A DNA stretch of 64,000 nt from Phaeobacter sp. G2 (GCA_025163595.1 CP104100.1:1550001-1614000), one strand, 5' to 3'; shown: positions 1 to 8,456, counted from the first letter of the stretch. The notes: generated by a model not told the origin, from the letters alone. Made by a program: numbers and translations.

Positions 1-440
1 ATGTTTGACCAATAGGCCTCGCTATTGGCGACCTGCGCTACGATCTCTGCGGCGCGATGGGACCTGTGGTTGTTGCGCATGGCAATCAGATCATGCACTT
101 CGCGGCGCAAGGCCAGATCGCCGTCATCAGGGTTATCCACCTGAATGGCACTATCGCCTTCGTCCCAGCCAGTTTTGGCAAACCGCTGCAGGATCAGCTT
201 GACTTCGAGCTGCGGCGACCAGGCATCGGCGGGAAATTCCTGACCGCCGAGATAGCTAAAAGGCACGCCACCTTTGCGCCCCAAAGGCTCGTTAAAGGGC
301 AGCCCGGCAGCTTTTCCTGCAGAGCGATAAGGGGCGTAAGATCCGGCGGCAACAGCGCCATCTACCGCCCCGTCAACGGCCCCATCCACTGCGCCGTCTA
401 CGGCCCCGTCAACTGCGCCATCGCGATATCCATGTGTCAT
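1..440 (-). CDS. Partial protein with N-terminal DGAV repeats (C-terminus outside window)
   Basis: The reading frame opens at the ATG at 440-438 behind a GGAGGG ribosome site (445-450) and stays open to the window edge, giving 146 codons. After MTHGYR come six consecutive DGAV tetrapeptides (about residues 7-30). Their codons vary at wobble positions, so the repeat is kept at protein level. The rest is soluble and mixed, without signal peptide or membrane segment. The end of the visible part (charged helix with LRREVHDLIAMRNN, then AEIVAQVANSEAYW) loosely resembles the region before the catalytic core of PAP2-type vanadium haloperoxidases, but the diagnostic residues would lie beyond the edge, so I assign no function. 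It starts about 100 bases downstream of the regulator gene on the same strand and may be transcribed with it or from its own promoter (see the inverted repeats at 464-499). Confidence 0.75.
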   Translation of the reverse strand, partial: MTHGYRDGAVDGAVDGAVDGAVDGAVDGAVAAGSYAPYRSAGKAAGLPFNEPLGRKGGVPFSYLGGQEFPADAWSPQLEVKLILQRFAKTGWDEGDSAIQVDNPDDGDLALRREVHDLIAMRNNHRSHRAAEIVAQVANSEAYWSN

Positions 441-463
441 GTAACCCTCCACTCCGGCCCCTG

Positions 464-499
464 GTTCTAGAATAGAACGCCCGACCAGATTAACTCTGG
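464..499 (-). promoter_or_regulatory. Two adjacent inverted repeats upstream of the DGAV-repeat gene
   Basis: GTTCTA-GAA-TAGAAC (464-478) and CCAGA-TTAAC-TCTGG (485-499) are both perfect inverted repeats. Their centres are 21 bases apart, about two helical turns, and the first lies 24 bases upstream of the ATG. That geometry suits a pair of operator half-sites. The binding protein is unknown; the regulator encoded just upstream is one candidate. Weak stem-loops are an alternative. Confidence 0.35.
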
Positions 500-541
500 A
501 AAGCACTGCGTTAGCCTGGCGTGAAGAGCCCGTGAGATCGG

Positions 542-2551
542 TTAGTCTTGTAGGCCAATCTCGCGCAGGCGGGCGGCGTATCTCTGGCCGGTGGCTTGAT
601 CCTGGAAAGGTTGCTTTTTCAGGAATTGGCCAATGCGAAAGCCGGGATCCAACCGTTTGATCTCAGACGCAATCTTGCCGGCCTCCGCCAGATCTCCGGT
701 TTCGGCCAGGGCCACAGCGGTCATGCGCAGGTTGGAGGTATAATTGGGGTTCAGCCTTTGGGCACGCCGCCCTGCGGCCACGGCCTCGGCGTAGTTGCCG
801 GCGGCAAAATGGGCGATGCTGAGAAAATGCTCTGATCTGAACAGATAGGGGTCACAGGGCGACAGGTGAATGGCGGTGCGGGCGTTGTTGATACCCTGCT
901 CTGGCTGACCAGAAAAGGTCAGCGTCGGGGAGGACCACAAAAGCGCCTCGGCATCATTGGGGGCGTTGCGCAAAGCCTTACCACAGATCTCGATCGCCTG
1001 TTCCGCATAGCCAAACAACACCGTCTGATTATGGGCATAGCGGGCCAGCGCACGGCCACTTTCACCGCTGAGCCGCACCGCTTCTTCGGTCGCATTTTGC
1101 AGAGCTTTGCCATCGGCTTTCGGGTCCTTGGACCAGCCTTGACCAAGCAAAACAGAGTGCCAATCGGTCAGGGCAACCCGGCTTATGCCATAGCGGGGAT
1201 CGCGGGCGCAGGCCTCTTCCAGCAGGGATTTGGCGGTGGTGAAGGTGGCCGGATCAAGATGAAAGGCGATGTCGCGCCCCCGGATCATCAGATGATAGGC
1301 CGACAGGTCTTCGGGCAGGCTGCCTTCGGTGCGCCGCAGTTCCGCCGCCGAGACCGAGGGCAGCAGTTGATGGGTCAGGTTGATGGCAATATCGGTCTGC
1401 ATTTCAAACAGTTCCGAGGCATGGGCGGCATAGGTATTGGCCCATTCAACCAGCCCCGTACGGGTATCTACCAGCTGTACCGTGATGCGAAACCGATCAC
1501 CTGCGCCGCGAACGCTGCCGGTCACCACATAGTCGGCGTCCAGTTCTGGCGGCTGGCTGCCGGGGGCGCCGGGCAGTCCCTGGAATTGCCGGGTGGTATT
1601 GCTGGAATAGACCTGCAATTCGCGCAGCTGTGCCAGCAGTGACACGGTATCCTCCAGGATCCCATGGAGGAAATAGCTCTCAACGGGGACAGGCCCCAGA
1701 TCGACAAAGGGAAAAATCGCCAGTTTTGGCGGACCCTCCCGGTTGGGCGCGATGGATGACGCCGCAGAGAACACACCGCGCGGCTGTGGCGGTGGGGGCT
1801 TCGGCTTGGCGTGCTGCAGATCACCGTTTTTGATCGCAACCGCCAGCGCCTGGGTCTCTGCTGAGGGATCCATTGCCAGGGCCTCGTCGAGGCGGTCATA
1901 AAGCTGGCCATAGATCTGCAAAGAGGCCCCGGTTTCGCCGCGCTCAGCCAAGCTGCGCATGGCAAAACGGCTGGCTTCCTCGTTCAGGGGGTCGAGACGG
2001 CAGATGATACGGGCGGCGCGCAGGGCTTCGGCGGCGCGGGTCTGGGGGGCCTCCATCAGATCAAACAAGCGCGCAATCAGTTGCGTTTCGCAGCTTTGGC
2101 AGCACTCGCGCGCCCAGTTTTCAAAGCCCTGACCAATATGGCCAAATCCCATCAGGAAAAGATCGCTAAACTCGGCGCCAGCTTCCAGATGCTGTCCCGG
2201 AATTTTCTGCGCCAGCGCCGCAATCAGATCGCCAATATCTGACGAAACAAAATCCGCCCGCAGCGCAATGTCTGTTGTGTTGACCTCAAGTGCGGTCGCC
2301 ATCAGGTCAGGCGCTTCGCGTCTGATTTCTGACAGGCATTGGCGCAGCGAGGAGCGCGCGCGGCCCTCTTCGCTGCCTTCCCAGAGCAATTCGGCCAGCT
2401 TTGATCGCAGGGCGCGCTGTTCCGGCTGCAGAGCTAAGTACACCAATAACGCGGTGGCCTTTTTCTTTCCCTGAAACACTGGCTCGCCAGCCCAGCTGAC
2501 ACCGGGACTGCCAAGTGTCCGAATATAAAGGCCTGACTTGGTCTGCTGCAT
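542..2551 (-). CDS. BTAD-type transcriptional regulator with TolB-like and TPR regions
   Basis: This 669-residue cytoplasmic protein looks like a one-component regulator. Residues 1-100 resemble the winged-helix DNA-binding part of SARP/BTAD regulators (GKKKATALLVYLAL, then a recognition-helix-like RSSLRQCLSEIRRE). About 110-250 form the all-helical bacterial transcriptional activation domain. About 270-400 match the TolB-like/adenylate-cyclase-associated module (LAIFPFVDLG, YVVTGSVR, FRITVQLVDTRTG, EWANTY). The remainder is a TPR array (for example NPNYTSNLRMTAVALAETGDL, about 620-640). The ATG at 2551 has a purine-rich GGGGGAAG upstream. No cyclase or ATPase catalytic motif is visible. The target genes are not evident; the DGAV-repeat gene lies directly downstream. 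Confidence 0.8.
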   Translation of the reverse strand: MQQTKSGLYIRTLGSPGVSWAGEPVFQGKKKATALLVYLALQPEQRALRSKLAELLWEGSEEGRARSSLRQCLSEIRREAPDLMATALEVNTTDIALRADFVSSDIGDLIAALAQKIPGQHLEAGAEFSDLFLMGFGHIGQGFENWARECCQSCETQLIARLFDLMEAPQTRAAEALRAARIICRLDPLNEEASRFAMRSLAERGETGASLQIYGQLYDRLDEALAMDPSAETQALAVAIKNGDLQHAKPKPPPPQPRGVFSAASSIAPNREGPPKLAIFPFVDLGPVPVESYFLHGILEDTVSLLAQLRELQVYSSNTTRQFQGLPGAPGSQPPELDADYVVTGSVRGAGDRFRITVQLVDTRTGLVEWANTYAAHASELFEMQTDIAINLTHQLLPSVSAAELRRTEGSLPEDLSAYHLMIRGRDIAFHLDPATFTTAKSLLEEACARDPRYGISRVALTDWHSVLLGQGWSKDPKADGKALQNATEEAVRLSGESGRALARYAHNQTVLFGYAEQAIEICGKALRNAPNDAEALLWSSPTLTFSGQPEQGINNARTAIHLSPCDPYLFRSEHFLSIAHFAAGNYAEAVAAGRRAQRLNPNYTSNLRMTAVALAETGDLAEAGKIASEIKRLDPGFRIGQFLKKQPFQDQATGQRYAARLREIGLQD

Positions 2552-2758
2552 TGTGGTCTTCCCCCAAGGAGAAAGTTAATCACAGGTTCTTTCAGCAGAC
2601 AACACGGGGAAGACCAACAGGACCAGCGCGGAAAAGTGACGGGCTATGGCTGGCTTGGTGGCGGCAGACCTTCTCAAGAAAATCCACCGCGGATCTGCTA
2701 TGAACTTGCGGAGTTGGTGCGGCCTGCCAGTTGACGCGCCTTGGCGCCTTTCAGGTTT

Positions 2759-3097
2759 TTAAGTGGCCGTCAGTTCATCAAAACAGGTCAGCGCCTTGGC
2801 CGCGTACATCATCGCGGGCCCGCCGCCCATCTGGATCGACATTGCCAGCACATCAGAGACTTCTTCGCGGCTGGCGCCGGCTTTGATCAGGGCTTCCACA
2901 TGCAGGCCAATGCAATCGTCACAGCGCACCGCGACGGCGATCCCCAGGGCGACAAACTCTTTGTGTTTGAATTCCAGAACGCCGCCCTGTTTCACGGATT
3001 TTCCAAGCGCACCAAAGGCCTGCGCAGTGTCCGGAATGGATTTGTTCAGATTGCGCAGCCCTTGGCGGGTGCTTTCCAGTTTGTTTGACCAGCTCAT
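2759..3097 (-). CDS. Carboxymuconolactone decarboxylase/AhpD-family protein
   Basis: This 112-residue all-helical protein belongs to the AhpD-like/CMD family. The family's redox signature is present as C59-D-D-C62 followed by H66, the arrangement used by alkylhydroperoxidases and related thiol proteins to reduce peroxides. Length and the motif KHKEFVALGIAV before the cysteines fit small stand-alone family members, which usually form trimers or hexamers. It starts at the ATG at 3097. It is a single gene between the regulator and the methyltransferase operon, on the same strand as both. An antioxidant role is inferred from the family; the actual substrate cannot be told from sequence. Confidence 0.85.
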   Translation of the reverse strand: MSWSNKLESTRQGLRNLNKSIPDTAQAFGALGKSVKQGGVLEFKHKEFVALGIAVAVRCDDCIGLHVEALIKAGASREEVSDVLAMSIQMGGGPAMMYAAKALTCFDELTAT

Positions 3098-3198
3098 GGC
3101 ATGTCCTTCGAAAAATATTCAACTTGTCGAAGGTGTAGGCGGCTCTGGTCAGCGCAACCTTGATCTAGGTCATGGGGAAAATCAGCAAAGCCGCCGTG

Positions 3199-3858
3199 TC
3201 AGGCGGTACCTTTGGCAAAGACCAGTGCCAGATTATTGGCGGGCATTTCAATGACCTCAACCGGGCTCAACCAAACCTCTTCTGCCCAGTCCAGAAGATC
3301 AAAATCATCCTTGTATCCGATCTCGGGGTCATGGGCCTTGAGCGAGCTGTGAAACTGCGCGTCGCCGGGGCTGGTGAGCTCGCCCGCGCGCAAAAACGGC
3401 CCGTAGATCACCAGACGGCCCCCGGGGGTGAGGGTGTTTGCCGCCTCGCGGAGCAGGCAGCGGGCCTCGGGCGTGCTGATGAGGTGCATCAGGTTTGACA
3501 GCACAATCAGGTCCTGTGGCTCCTGCGTAGCGCTCCAGCCTGCGGCGGTGGCATCCAGCGCCTTGGCATCCCGCACATTGTCCAGCGCGGCCTCAGCTAT
3601 GTAGGCATCAATGCTGTGCAAACGGCTGGGGTCAGCCTCGGTGGGGTGCCAGGTATATTGCGGCAGGCGGGTGGCATAGCCGACCACATGCTGGCCGGTG
3701 CCGCTGGCCAGCTCCAGGGCGGTGCGACCCGAGGGCGGCGCGACCTGTTCCAGCAGGTCAGCCAGCACATCCAGGTTGCGCGCCGCTGACGGGGCAAACA
3801 GCTTGCCGCCCTCGGGATTGGCAACCGAGGCAGTGCCGGGAGTGGATCGAACGGGCAT
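3199..3858 (-). CDS. DUF938-family SAM-dependent methyltransferase
   Basis: The 219-residue product carries a Rossmann-type methyltransferase core: motif I is E49-L-A-S-G-T-G55, followed by an acidic strand end (PTEADPS) and LIVLSNLMHLI. C-terminal motifs LLDWAEEVW and NNLALVF are typical of the DUF938 group, whose substrates are unknown. The start chosen is the ATG at 3858, which overlaps the TGA of the upstream oxidase gene by one base (TGATG). The frame is open further upstream, but there it lies inside the oxidase gene. It is the last gene of the aldo-keto reductase/oxidase/methyltransferase operon, so translation is probably coupled. Confidence 0.85.
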   Translation of the reverse strand: MPVRSTPGTASVANPEGGKLFAPSAARNLDVLADLLEQVAPPSGRTALELASGTGQHVVGYATRLPQYTWHPTEADPSRLHSIDAYIAEAALDNVRDAKALDATAAGWSATQEPQDLIVLSNLMHLISTPEARCLLREAANTLTPGGRLVIYGPFLRAGELTSPGDAQFHSSLKAHDPEIGYKDDFDLLDWAEEVWLSPVEVIEMPANNLALVFAKGTA

Positions 3859-4937
3859 CAGCGGAGCCTTTCTGGGGAGAGGGCTGCACGGGTTGCGGCG
3901 TCCAGCTCTGAGGTGGTGCCGCCCAGCAGGTCCGCCAGCAAGCGCGAGGCCGCAGGGGCGGTTTGAAAGCCATATCCGCCCTGGGCCGCGCACCAGATAA
4001 AATCGGGGTGGTCCGGGTCCGGCCCCAATACCAATGTGCCATCGGGGGAAAAACTGCGCAGCCCGGCCCAGTTGCTTTCGACCCGGGTCACCGGGGTGGT
4101 GACCCTTTCTTCATAGCGGGCCAGCCCTTCGGCCAGCACCATGTCGTCGGCATAGGCATCATGTGGCGCAACCTGATCTGCATCCGCCGGCGAGACCAGC
4201 AGCTTGCCCGCGTCGGGCTTGGCGTACCAGGTTTCGCCAACGCCCATCAGCATCGGCCATTTGGTCACGTCATGGCCCCCGGGCGCCGGCAGCCGCGCCA
4301 TCGAGCGACGGCGCGGGGCAATGCCAATGGGGGCGACACCGGCTATGGCTGCAATTTCATCCACCCAGGCACCTGCCGCGTTGACCAGCTGTTTGGCCGT
4401 ATAGTTTTCGCCGCTTGCCTCGACCTGCCAGCCCACTGCGCTGCGGCTGATACTGGTGACCTTGGCGCGGGTGATGACCTTGCCGCCATTGCTGCGGGCT
4501 GCCTTGGCAAAGTCCTGGACCATACGATCGGTGTCCAGATCCTGCGCCGCCTCGTGCAACCCGGCATGGGTGACGGTCTTTGGGTTCAGGATTGGCACGC
4601 GGGCCTGTGCCTCGGCAAAACTGATCTCATCGAGGTGGAGCTGCTGGATGTCAGAGGCAAACTGCTGCTCCTGACCGGGGCCAGAGACCAACATAAAGCC
4701 GCGCGGGGTGAGATAGCCGCCATTGGCCGTGTGGTGATAACTGGCGCTGGCCGTGTTCAAAGCCACCACAGAGGCGGGGCCATAGTTTTCCTCAAACATG
4801 GCGGCCGAGCGCCCGGAGGCATGGTAGCCGAGAGCGTCTTCCATCTCCAGCAGCACCACATGGCCCAGCTCTGACAGACGGGCAGCGGCGCTGCTGCCCG
4901 CGATACCGCCGCCAATGATCAGGAAATCACATTTCAT
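3858..4937 (-). CDS. FAD-dependent oxidoreductase (DAO/glycine oxidase-like)
   Basis: This is a 359-residue flavoprotein of the D-amino-acid/glycine oxidase superfamily. The dinucleotide-binding fingerprint is at the N-terminus (G9-G-G-I-A-G14), followed by the family motif YHASGRSAAMF, a central NAAGAWVDEIAAIAG and a C-terminal second FAD contact (CAAQGGYGFQTAPAASRLLADLL). There is no signal peptide, so it is cytoplasmic. Substrate is probably an amino acid or other amine, by family analogy only. The gene overlaps the upstream aldo-keto reductase gene by four bases (ATGA, 4934-4937) and the downstream methyltransferase by one base, so all three are very likely one transcript. Confidence 0.85.
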   Translation of the reverse strand: MKCDFLIIGGGIAGSSAAARLSELGHVVLLEMEDALGYHASGRSAAMFEENYGPASVVALNTASASYHHTANGGYLTPRGFMLVSGPGQEQQFASDIQQLHLDEISFAEAQARVPILNPKTVTHAGLHEAAQDLDTDRMVQDFAKAARSNGGKVITRAKVTSISRSAVGWQVEASGENYTAKQLVNAAGAWVDEIAAIAGVAPIGIAPRRRSMARLPAPGGHDVTKWPMLMGVGETWYAKPDAGKLLVSPADADQVAPHDAYADDMVLAEGLARYEERVTTPVTRVESNWAGLRSFSPDGTLVLGPDPDHPDFIWCAAQGGYGFQTAPAASRLLADLLGGTTSELDAATRAALSPERLR

Positions 4938-5881
4938 GCACCCAACTCCTGCTCTTCCAACCGGTCTGTCGCCGGGGCGGGACGCGGGCTGAGCGCTTCG
5001 ATCTGGTCATACAGCGCGGCGTCGATTTGAAAATCCATGGCGGCAAGCGAGGGCGCAATCTGTTCAGCGGTGCGCCCTGAAATGATCGGCATCGGTACCG
5101 ATGGGTGGGCCGCCGCCCAGGCCACCGCCAGTGTGGCAGGGGAGACATCAAGACTGTCAGCCAGCGCGCTGAGCCCCTCGGCAGCCTGATGCATCCAAGC
5201 CTGCCCATAACGGCTGTTGTAGCGGGCATCCTCGCTCAGGCGTCCCTGACCGCCACTGGCATACTTCCCGGTCAGCAAGCCGCCACCCAGGGGGGAATAG
5301 GGGGCAATGGCGATGTTCTGGTCTGTGCACATGGGCAGGATTTCCACCTCTGCCTGGCGTTTGACCAGCGAATACATCGGTTGCAGGATATCCGTCGCAA
5401 AGCCCAGGTCAGCCCCCAGCATCTGCGCCTTCATCACCTGCCAGGCGGCAAAGTTCGACAGGCCGGTATAGCGGATATCCCCGGCCTCTTTGCGGGCGCC
5501 AAACCAGCCAAGGGTTTCACGCAGATCAGTTTGTTCATCAAACCGGTGCAGATAGAGGATATCAATGCAGTCCAGCCCTAGCCGTTTGCGGCTGGAGTCA
5601 AACTGCGCCTGCATGTTTTCAGCCCCGGCGCCGCCCGTATAGCCAACCTTGCTGGCAATGATCAGCTGATCCCGTTCTGCCCGAATGAGGTCCCCCAGGA
5701 TCTCTTCGCTGCGGCCGTCTGTGTAGACCCAGGCAGTATCAAAATGGGTGATGCCAGCGGCGCGGCAGGCGGTGTAGATTTCGCCAGATTGTGCTGCATC
5801 CGCACGGCCACCAAACTGCATGGTGCCAAAGGCAAAACGGCTGGCAGGGGTTCCATCGGGGGAGATCAGTATTTGTGTCAT
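4934..5881 (-). CDS. Aldo/keto reductase
   Basis: The product is a 315-residue NAD(P)H-dependent aldo/keto reductase with a TIM-barrel layout. Catalytic residues are visible as D48 (FDTAWVY), Y53 and K78 (IIASKVGY), followed by the strand with DILYLHRFDEQ that carries the active-site histidine. PYSPLGGGLLTGKY and the C-terminal cofactor segment (VPMPIISGRTAEQI) are typical. The start is placed at the ATG at 5881 (MTQILISPDG). The frame is open another 80 codons upstream, but that stretch looks non-coding and would make the protein too long for the family. It is the first gene of a three-gene operon. An IS element lies about 200 bases upstream and might affect its promoter. Confidence 0.87.
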   Translation of the reverse strand: MTQILISPDGTPASRFAFGTMQFGGRADAAQSGEIYTACRAAGITHFDTAWVYTDGRSEEILGDLIRAERDQLIIASKVGYTGGAGAENMQAQFDSSRKRLGLDCIDILYLHRFDEQTDLRETLGWFGARKEAGDIRYTGLSNFAAWQVMKAQMLGADLGFATDILQPMYSLVKRQAEVEILPMCTDQNIAIAPYSPLGGGLLTGKYASGGQGRLSEDARYNSRYGQAWMHQAAEGLSALADSLDVSPATLAVAWAAAHPSVPMPIISGRTAEQIAPSLAAMDFQIDAALYDQIEALSPRPAPATDRLEEQELGA

Positions 5882-6087
5882 GCGGGCAACCTGCCACGTC
5901 CTTGGTACGGGGAAAAGAGCCAAGGTTCTGTCGCAAGATCTTTTGGGGGTGAACTTGCTATTGGCACCAAACACGCCGCATGGGCATTGGGGCGGTACTG
6001 GTGCAATACCGGGAGGCGCCCTGTGATGTGGCACGGCGGCCAAGGTTTGAGAAAAGCCACCATTGCAAGGGCCGCTTGCAAACAGAA

Positions 6088-7139
6088 GGGCTTTGTTGCA
6101 CGAATCGGGGTCTGAGCGCATTTCCCCTTTCCCTGGACGGATTTACCCTACGGGCTCTGTGACGGGTATGCCAAGAGCGGTGTAGCGGTTTAGGACCGCG
6201 ATGCGGACTTGGATTTCCGCTACCTGCCGGTCGAAGTCCCAGGCCATCAGCGATTGGCCGAGCAGCTTCACACAGTGCATCTTGGTTTCAACGCGGCTTC
6301 GGCGGTGGTATCCGCTCCATCGTCGCCACAGCGCGCGCCCTAGGTATCGTGAGGCATTGACCGCTTCGTTTCTTGCGATGGCTCCGGCGCTTGTGGGTTT
6401 CCACGGTTTGGCGTTCTTGCGCGGCGGAATGACTGCATGAGCGCCCCGTGCTGCAATCACGTCATGGCATCTGCGCGTGTCGTAGGCACCATCGGCGGTC
6501 ACTGACCCAAGGTCCTGATCTGGTGGGATTTGGTTGAGCAGTTCAGGCAACATGGGCGCATCACCGATGTTGCTGGTGGTGACCTCTACCGCGCGAACCT
6601 CCAGCGTTTCCTCATCAATCCCGATATGTATCTTGCGCCAAATACGTCGCTTGGGGCCGCCATGCTTGCGGGCGTTCCATTCACCTTCGCCCTCTGCCTT
6701 GATGCCTGTGCTATCGATCAGAAGGTTCAGTGGGCCAGTCCCACCGAAATACGGCAAGCTCACGTTCAGCGTCTTCTGGCGGCGCCACAGCGTACTGAAA
6801 TCGGGCACGGACCAATCCAGTCCGACCAGCCGCAACAGACTCTCAACGAACCCAGCCGTCTGCCTCAGTGGCATACCGAAAAGGACTTTCATGGTCAGAC
6901 AGGTCTGGATCGCGGCATCGCTGAACTTGCATTGACGACCGCGCCTGCCGGTCGGTGGCGGTGTCCAAACCATCTCGGGATCAAACCAGATCGCCAACGA
7001 TCCACGCTGCTTCAGCGCGTCATTGGAAGACGACCAATTCGTGGTCTTATACTTCGTAGGGGCCCAACTGCTCATGCATCCCAGCTATCACGCTGGATTC
7101 ATACAGTGAATCCCCGTCACGATTTGTGCAACAAAGCCC
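6088..7139 (-). mobile_element. IS5-family insertion sequence, complete, about 1052 bp
   Basis: The element is bounded by terminal inverted repeats. The left end from 6088 reads GGGCTTTGTTGCACGAATCG and the right end, read inward from 7139, reads GGGCTTTGTTGCACAAATCG, a match at 19 of 20 positions. Between them lies one intact transposase gene. No target-site duplication is visible: the flanks are CAGAA on the left and CTTGG on the right. It separates the aldo-keto reductase operon from the end of the purine operon. Confidence 0.9.
6143..7075 (-). CDS. IS5-family DDE transposase
   Basis: The 310-residue transposase is uninterrupted. It has an N-terminal DNA-binding region, the hydrophobic block CLTMKVLFGMPLRQTAGFV typical of IS5-type enzymes, and an RNase H-like core. 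Catalytic acids can be placed at LLIDSTGIK (first D), TADGAYD (second D) and RRSRVETKMH (E). The start is the ATG at 7075, just inside the right inverted repeat. Nothing suggests a frameshift or programmed slippage. With intact ends the element could still be mobile. Confidence 0.92.
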   Translation of the reverse strand: MSSWAPTKYKTTNWSSSNDALKQRGSLAIWFDPEMVWTPPPTGRRGRQCKFSDAAIQTCLTMKVLFGMPLRQTAGFVESLLRLVGLDWSVPDFSTLWRRQKTLNVSLPYFGGTGPLNLLIDSTGIKAEGEGEWNARKHGGPKRRIWRKIHIGIDEETLEVRAVEVTTSNIGDAPMLPELLNQIPPDQDLGSVTADGAYDTRRCHDVIAARGAHAVIPPRKNAKPWKPTSAGAIARNEAVNASRYLGRALWRRWSGYHRRSRVETKMHCVKLLGQSLMAWDFDRQVAEIQVRIAVLNRYTALGIPVTEPVG

Positions 7140-7330
7140 CTTGGAACCGTCATGTTAAACCGTGGATTTGTTGCTGCACAGGCCGCGAAGGATCGCTGGG
7201 GGCCGTCGTTGCCTCCGGTCTCACATAGGCTGCTCTGTCCCGCCCAAGGCGATTACGGTGGTGTTGATCAAAAGGTCTAACCCAGCCTTAACAGGGGCTT
7301 TACCAATAGTAGGTGAGGTGGCGTCTTAAC

Positions 7331-7357
7331 AAAAAGGCCCGCCTGTTAGGGCGGGCC
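7331..7357 (-). terminator. Rho-independent terminator of the purine operon
   Basis: On the minus strand GGCCCGCC - CTAACA - GGCGGGCC forms a perfect 8-bp stem followed by a run of five T (7335-7331). It lies about 25 bases after the stop of the BMP-type binding protein gene, the last gene of the operon. Confidence 0.9.
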
Positions 7358-7382
7358 GTCTTAGTTGTAATGCTACAAAGGC

Positions 7383-8456
7383 TTACTGTGGGATATCGCC
7401 TTCGATGCCTTCAACATAGAAGTTCATACCAGCCAGGGTGCCGTCATCGGCGGTTTCACCCTCTGCCAACCAGGCAGAACCGTCCTGTTTGTTCAGCGGG
7501 CCGGTGAAGGCGTGATAGGAGCCATCCGCCAGGGAGGCTTTCATTGCCAGGGCGGCAGCTTTCACGTCAGCAGGAACCGCGTCGGAGATTTCACCGATGC
7601 CAACCATGCCGGCGCCGATCCCATCCCAGGTGCTCTTGCTTTCCCAGGTGCCATCCATAACGGCCTGTGTCCGGGCGATGTAGTAAGGCGCCCAGTCGTC
7701 GATGATGGAGGAGACGCGGGGTTTTGGACCGTATTCGGCCATATCGGAGGCCTGACCAAAGGTGATGACGTTGCCAGCAGCCTGGGCCGCAGCCTGAGGC
7801 GCAGTAGAATCGGTGTGCTGCAGGATCACGTCGGCGCCCTGTTCGATCAGAACCTTGGCGGCGTCGGCTTCTTTGGCGGGGTCAAACCAGGTAAAGGCCC
7901 AGACGATCTTGAAGGTGACGTCAGGGTTTACTTTCTTGGCGTGGATATAGGCCGAGTTGATGCCGCGGATGACTTCGGGGATCGGGTAGGATCCGATGTA
8001 GCCCACGATGTTGCTTTCGGTCATGTGGCCCGCAATGGTGCCCTGAACCGCGCGACCCTCATAGAAACGGGCGGAATAGGTCGAAACATTATCCGCGTTT
8101 TTATAGCCGGTGGCGTGCTCGAATTTTACATCCGGGAATTTGGCCGCAACATTGATGGTGGGGTCCATGTAGCCAAAAGAGGTGGTAAAGATCAGGTCAG
8201 CGCCCTGCAGCGCCATCTGGGTGATCACGCGCTCGGCATCGGGGCCTTCGGCAACGTTTTCAACATAGACTGTTTCGACCTTGTCGCCGAACTCGGCCTC
8301 AACCGCCTTGCGGCCCTGGTTATGCTCGTAGGTCCAGCCGCCGTCACCGACAGGGCCGACGTAGACAAAGCCGACTTTGGTCGGGTCGTCAGCCAGGGCT
8401 GCGGTTGCAAGACCAAAGGCCACTGCGGCGCTGGTCATAAGATTGGTCAGTTTCAT
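7383..8456 (-). CDS. BMP-family periplasmic substrate-binding protein (purine/nucleoside ABC importer)
   Basis: This 357-residue protein is the solute-binding component of the importer encoded upstream. The start is the ATG at 8456 (MKLTNLMTSAAV), which gives a clean signal peptide cleaved near ALA-DD; a longer frame exists but has no such signal. There is no lipobox cysteine, so it is probably free in the periplasm. The mature protein matches the basic-membrane-protein family (KVGFVYVGPVGDGGW, GRKAVEAEFGD, FATSFGYMD-like segment, QHTDSTAPQAAAQ), whose studied members bind purine nucleosides or other purine compounds. It is the last gene of the xdh operon, which makes a purine the likely ligand. 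It is followed by a strong terminator. Confidence 0.88.
   Translation of the reverse strand: MKLTNLMTSAAVAFGLATAALADDPTKVGFVYVGPVGDGGWTYEHNQGRKAVEAEFGDKVETVYVENVAEGPDAERVITQMALQGADLIFTTSFGYMDPTINVAAKFPDVKFEHATGYKNADNVSTYSARFYEGRAVQGTIAGHMTESNIVGYIGSYPIPEVIRGINSAYIHAKKVNPDVTFKIVWAFTWFDPAKEADAAKVLIEQGADVILQHTDSTAPQAAAQAAGNVITFGQASDMAEYGPKPRVSSIIDDWAPYYIARTQAVMDGTWESKSTWDGIGAGMVGIGEISDAVPADVKAAALAMKASLADGSYHAFTGPLNKQDGSAWLAEGETADDGTLAGMNFYVEGIEGDIPQ

Noticed and set aside
1..440. Firm assignment of the partial protein to vanadium haloperoxidases
   Set aside because: Only a short, weak resemblance in the last visible residues; the catalytic region is outside the window.
57..470. Plus-strand frame of 137 codons at the window start
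   Set aside because: It is the complement of the minus-strand DGAV-repeat gene, which has a good ribosome site and a protein-like composition.
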